Source: Eisenbergiella intestinigallinarum
GTDB taxonomy: Bacteria > Bacillota > Clostridia > Lachnospirales > Lachnospiraceae
NCBI GenBank assembly: GCA_019120115.1
Contig: DWVS01000261.1
Location: 1 to 6,789, forward strand
Length of the DNA stretch: 6,789 nt
Reading direction: 5' to 3'
Below, piece by piece: positions 5,424 to 6,789 of the stretch. The stretch's first letter is position 1, and each line of letters starts with the position of its first letter. The position numbers and the translations under genes were made by a program. The notes beneath the pieces were generated by a model. That model was not told the origin of the DNA. It made no database searches and saw nothing but the letters and a program-made list of their open reading frames with translations.

Positions 5424-6485
5424 TTATCCGTTTCCGTCGTCAGGATACAGGCTCTCCAGCACCAGGCAGTGACTGATTCCAGGTACGGCCTGCCCCTCGT
5501 TGAAGCTGGTTTTGGAAAGCAGCGCCCCCGTCGGAGCGAAAAGAACCCGCCTCCATATGCCCTCCTCCAGCATTTTCAGGATATAGGCGGAAAGCACCAC
5601 AGCGGAACAGCCGCAGCCGGAGCCACCCGCATGGGTATCCTGTTCCTTCGCGTCATAAATCTCGATGCCGCAGTCCATGTGATTTCCGGAAATATCGATT
5701 CCCTCCTTTTCAAGCAGATCCAGAAGCACGATCTGTCCTACCGTTCCCAGATCGCCCGTGATGATTTTATCATAATCCTCCGGCCGTCTTCCAAAGTCCT
5801 TCAGATGCTGGCTGATGGTGGACGCCGCCGCAGGCGCCATACAGGCTCCCATGTTCATGCTGTCCTTCAGGCCGAAATCCACGATTTTTCCTGGCGTCAT
5901 CCCTGTGATGACCGCCCGCGCGGGCTTTGCGGAATCCGCCTGCTTTGCGAGAAGGAAGGCGCCGCTTCCCGTCACGGTCCAGGTGGCGGACAGGGGACGC
6001 TGGTTTCCATATCCGAGCGGATAACGGAATTCCTTTTCCGCGCTGCCGAAATGGCTGGAGGTCACACAGGCCGCCCTCTCCGCAAAGCCGCCTGCGATGA
6101 TGAGGGAAGCCAGCGTGAGGGAAAGGGCACAGGTGGAGCAGGCCCCGTACAAACCAAACAGCGGCCGCTCAAAATTTTCCAGTCCGAAGCTGGTGGCGAT
6201 CTCCTGTCCCAGCAGGTCTCCCGCAAACAGAAAGCGCGCATCCTCCTGCTTCCAGCCCGCTTTTTTCAGTGCGAAGGACAGGGCCTGCCGCTGCAGGCAG
6301 CTCTCCGCATCCTCCCAGCTTTTACAGCCGAACAGATCGTCCTCCCCCACCAGATCGAACAGATTCCCCAGGGGGCCTTCCCCTTCCTTCTTTCCCACCA
6401 CAGACGCGCTCTCGATCAGATAGACCGGCTCATTTAACGCGATGCTCTGTTTTCCCAGAATCGGATTTCTCTCTTCTTTCTTCAT
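5424..6485 (-). CDS. spoVAD: Stage V sporulation protein AD (SpoVAD)
   Basis: This 353-residue protein is slightly longer than Bacillus SpoVAD (about 338) and matches it along its length. Visible motifs are EGEGPLGNLFD at 35-44, LFAGDLLGQ at 86-94, LYGACSTC at 112-119 (the thiolase-fold nucleophile-elbow region), TSSHFGSAEKEFRYPLGYG at 142-160, TVTGSGAFLL at 170-179, MGACMAPAAA at 212-221, HAGGSGCGCSAV at 285-296 and FAPTGALLS at 316-324. SpoVAD has a thiolase-like fold, sits on the inner forespore membrane and binds dipicolinic acid for uptake by the SpoVA channel. The ATG at 6483-6485 has GAGGTAG five bases upstream. The gene lacks the usual neighbours spoVAC and spoVAE: upstream is a divergent control region and downstream the 76-residue gene. 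A sigma-G-like promoter at 6544-6573 fits stand-alone forespore expression. Confidence 0.95.
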   Translation of the reverse strand: MKKEERNPILGKQSIALNEPVYLIESASVVGKKEGEGPLGNLFDLVGEDDLFGCKSWEDAESCLQRQALSFALKKAGWKQEDARFLFAGDLLGQEIATSFGLENFERPLFGLYGACSTCALSLTLASLIIAGGFAERAACVTSSHFGSAEKEFRYPLGYGNQRPLSATWTVTGSGAFLLAKQADSAKPARAVITGMTPGKIVDFGLKDSMNMGACMAPAAASTISQHLKDFGRRPEDYDKIITGDLGTVGQIVLLDLLEKEGIDISGNHMDCGIEIYDAKEQDTHAGGSGCGCSAVVLSAYILKMLEEGIWRRVLFAPTGALLSKTSFNEGQAVPGISHCLVLESLYPDDGNG

Positions 6486-6498
6486 ATCTACCTCTTTT

Positions 6499-6527
6499 TT
6501 GCCGCCGAAGGCCGGCTTTTATATAAA
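6499..6527 (+). promoter_or_regulatory. Possible distal sigma-A promoter of the QueG-like gene
   Basis: TTGCCG (6499-6504) and TATAAA (6522-6527) are 17 bases apart. Use of it would start transcription near 6534 and create a leader of about 190 bases spanning all the inverted repeats at 6535-6647. The -35 box is embedded in the spoVAD leader hairpin, so this may be coincidental. Confidence 0.3.
6501..6516. other. GC-rich hairpin before the spoVAD ribosome site
   Basis: On the minus strand GCCG-G-CC and GG-CGGC form a 6-bp stem with one bulged G and a TTC loop. It ends five bases before GAGG of the spoVAD ribosome site (AGAGG, 6495-6491). On the plus strand the same stem is followed by TTTTAT, so it could also stop transcription running towards the divergent gene. 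Confidence 0.5.
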
Positions 6528-6543
6528 CATGTCCGTTTCCTGA

Positions 6544-6573
6544 TAGTATTCGGATTTTTGCCGGAAACTATTC
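6544..6573 (-). promoter_or_regulatory. Sigma-G-like (forespore) promoter of spoVAD
   Basis: On the minus strand TGAATA ends its core GAATA at 6573-6569 and is followed after 18 bases by AATACTA (6550-6544), matching GHATR and six of seven positions of CATNHTA. The start would be near 6537, about 51 bases before the ATG. Together with the spoVAE site it gives both spoVA genes the same class of promoter. Confidence 0.6.
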
Positions 6574-6589
6574 AGAAACTGGAAATTGC

Positions 6590-6647
6590 GGCAGTCCGGC
6601 AGGATGACGGACTGCCCTATGGCGCGGAAGGAACTGTAATCCTGCCG
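6590..6647 (+). repeat. Interlocked inverted repeats, possible pseudoknot
   Basis: GGCAGTCCG (6590-6598) pairs perfectly with CGGACTGCC (6608-6616). The loop sequence GCAGGAT (6599-6605), extended to CGGCAGGAT from 6597, is perfectly complementary to ATCCTGCCG at 6639-6647. The two pairings therefore interlock: they can form an H-type pseudoknot, or exclude each other at the two shared bases. No T-run follows either stem, so neither is a terminator. It may be a structured leader or a compound protein-binding site. Confidence 0.4.
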
Positions 6648-6674
6648 ATTTCGGATGCGTATTTCCTTCAACTG

Positions 6675-6683
6675 TGATAGAAT
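6675..6683 (+). promoter_or_regulatory. Candidate extended -10 promoter of the QueG-like gene
   Basis: TGATAGAAT is an extended -10 element (TGn plus TAGAAT) without a clear -35. It would start transcription near 6690, about 34 bases before the ATG, leaving the interlocked repeats upstream of the transcript. Confidence 0.4.
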
Positions 6684-6723
6684 GGAAAAAAGTCTGATGG
6701 CTTATTTTTCAGGAGGGGAACGG

Positions 6724-6789
6724 TATGAACAGCGGACAGGTAAAAAGACTGGCTTATTCTCTTGGGGCACAGCTGTGCGGAATTGCGGG
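6724..6789 (+). CDS. Probable QueG-like 4Fe-4S protein, N-terminal 22 codons only
   Basis: The ATG at 6724 follows AGGAGGGG, and the frame runs open to the window edge as MNSGQVKRLAYSLGAQLCGIAG. This N-terminus, a short helix followed by LGAxLCGIA, is typical of epoxyqueuosine reductase (QueG) and related proteins with two 4Fe-4S clusters, many of which in clostridia are annotated that way without proven activity. The iron-sulfur and cobalamin-binding parts are outside the window, so the call rests on one motif. The gene is divergent from spoVAD, with a 238-base control region between them. Confidence 0.5.

Noticed and set aside
5469..6437. Long plus-strand open frame (322 codons) opposite spoVAD
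   Set aside because: It lies entirely inside spoVAD on the other strand, has no ribosome site, and its composition (Arg/His/Gln-rich, no motif) is that of a reverse-complement shadow.
2244..6531. Shared 11-mer ATATAAACATG at 2244-2254 and 6521-6531, near both spoVA genes
   Set aside because: By my estimate several identical 11-mer pairs are expected by chance in a window of this size, and the two copies are in opposite orientation relative to the spoVA genes and at different distances from their promoters.
6590..6647. PreQ1 riboswitch before the QueG-like gene
   Set aside because: The queuosine link is tempting, but the sequence lacks the preQ1-I core and A-rich tail, and the long perfect stems do not resemble the preQ1 classes I know; only the general pseudoknot idea is kept.
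1..6789. Mobile elements, CRISPR arrays, tRNA/rRNA genes, toxin-antitoxin or defence genes
   Set aside because: No spaced direct repeats, transposase or integrase motifs, tRNA cloverleaf or defence domains were seen on either strand; the genes present are ordinary chromosomal families.

Overview
The window looks like chromosome from an anaerobic, endospore-forming Firmicute, most likely a Lachnospiraceae-type Clostridium relative. Evidence: two spoVA sporulation genes (spoVAD, spoVAE), a DUF5721-type protein that I recall mainly from Lachnospiraceae, a DUF3810 membrane protein, strong AGGAGG/GAGG ribosome binding sites, and moderate GC content. I see no insertion sequences, tRNA or rRNA genes, CRISPR arrays or phage genes.

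Layout, left to right. 1-606 (+) is the 3' end of a ComEC/Rec2-type metallo-beta-lactamase-fold gene cut by the window edge. It converges on a DegV-family fatty-acid-binding gene (632-1477, -). A divergent control region (1478-1680) holds a perfect 9-bp-arm palindrome placed over the predicted degV start site. It leads into a DUF5721 gene (1681-2184, +) and then spoVAE (2324-2680, +), which has its own sigma-G-like promoter. spoVAE converges on a DUF3810 gene (2731-3882, -); a terminator for the latter overlaps the spoVAE stop codon. Further minus-strand genes follow: a shikimate-kinase-like gene (4033-4551) two bases behind ridA (4554-4934), a 76-residue unknown protein (5082-5312), and spoVAD (5424-6485), also with a sigma-G-like promoter. 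A divergent region (6486-6723) with several inverted repeats leads to the first 22 codons of a probable QueG-like iron-sulfur protein (6724-6789, +).

How the genes relate. SpoVAD and SpoVAE are parts of the forespore dipicolinate-uptake machinery and are normally neighbours in one operon with spoVAC. Here they lie about 2.7 kb apart on opposite strands, without spoVAC in view, and each appears to carry its own late forespore promoter. The other genes are housekeeping or of unknown function: lipid metabolism (DegV), enamine/imine detoxification (RidA) coupled to a small kinase that lacks a canonical shikimate-binding arginine, and DNA uptake (ComEC).

The most distinctive signal not explained by the genes is a repeated leader design. 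spoVAD, the 76-residue gene and ridA each have a GC-rich stem-loop (GCCG...CGGC) ending exactly five bases before the Shine-Dalgarno sequence; spoVAE and the DUF5721 gene have related hairpins at other spacings. I found no complete new defence or mobile system here; the findings are regulatory and organisational.
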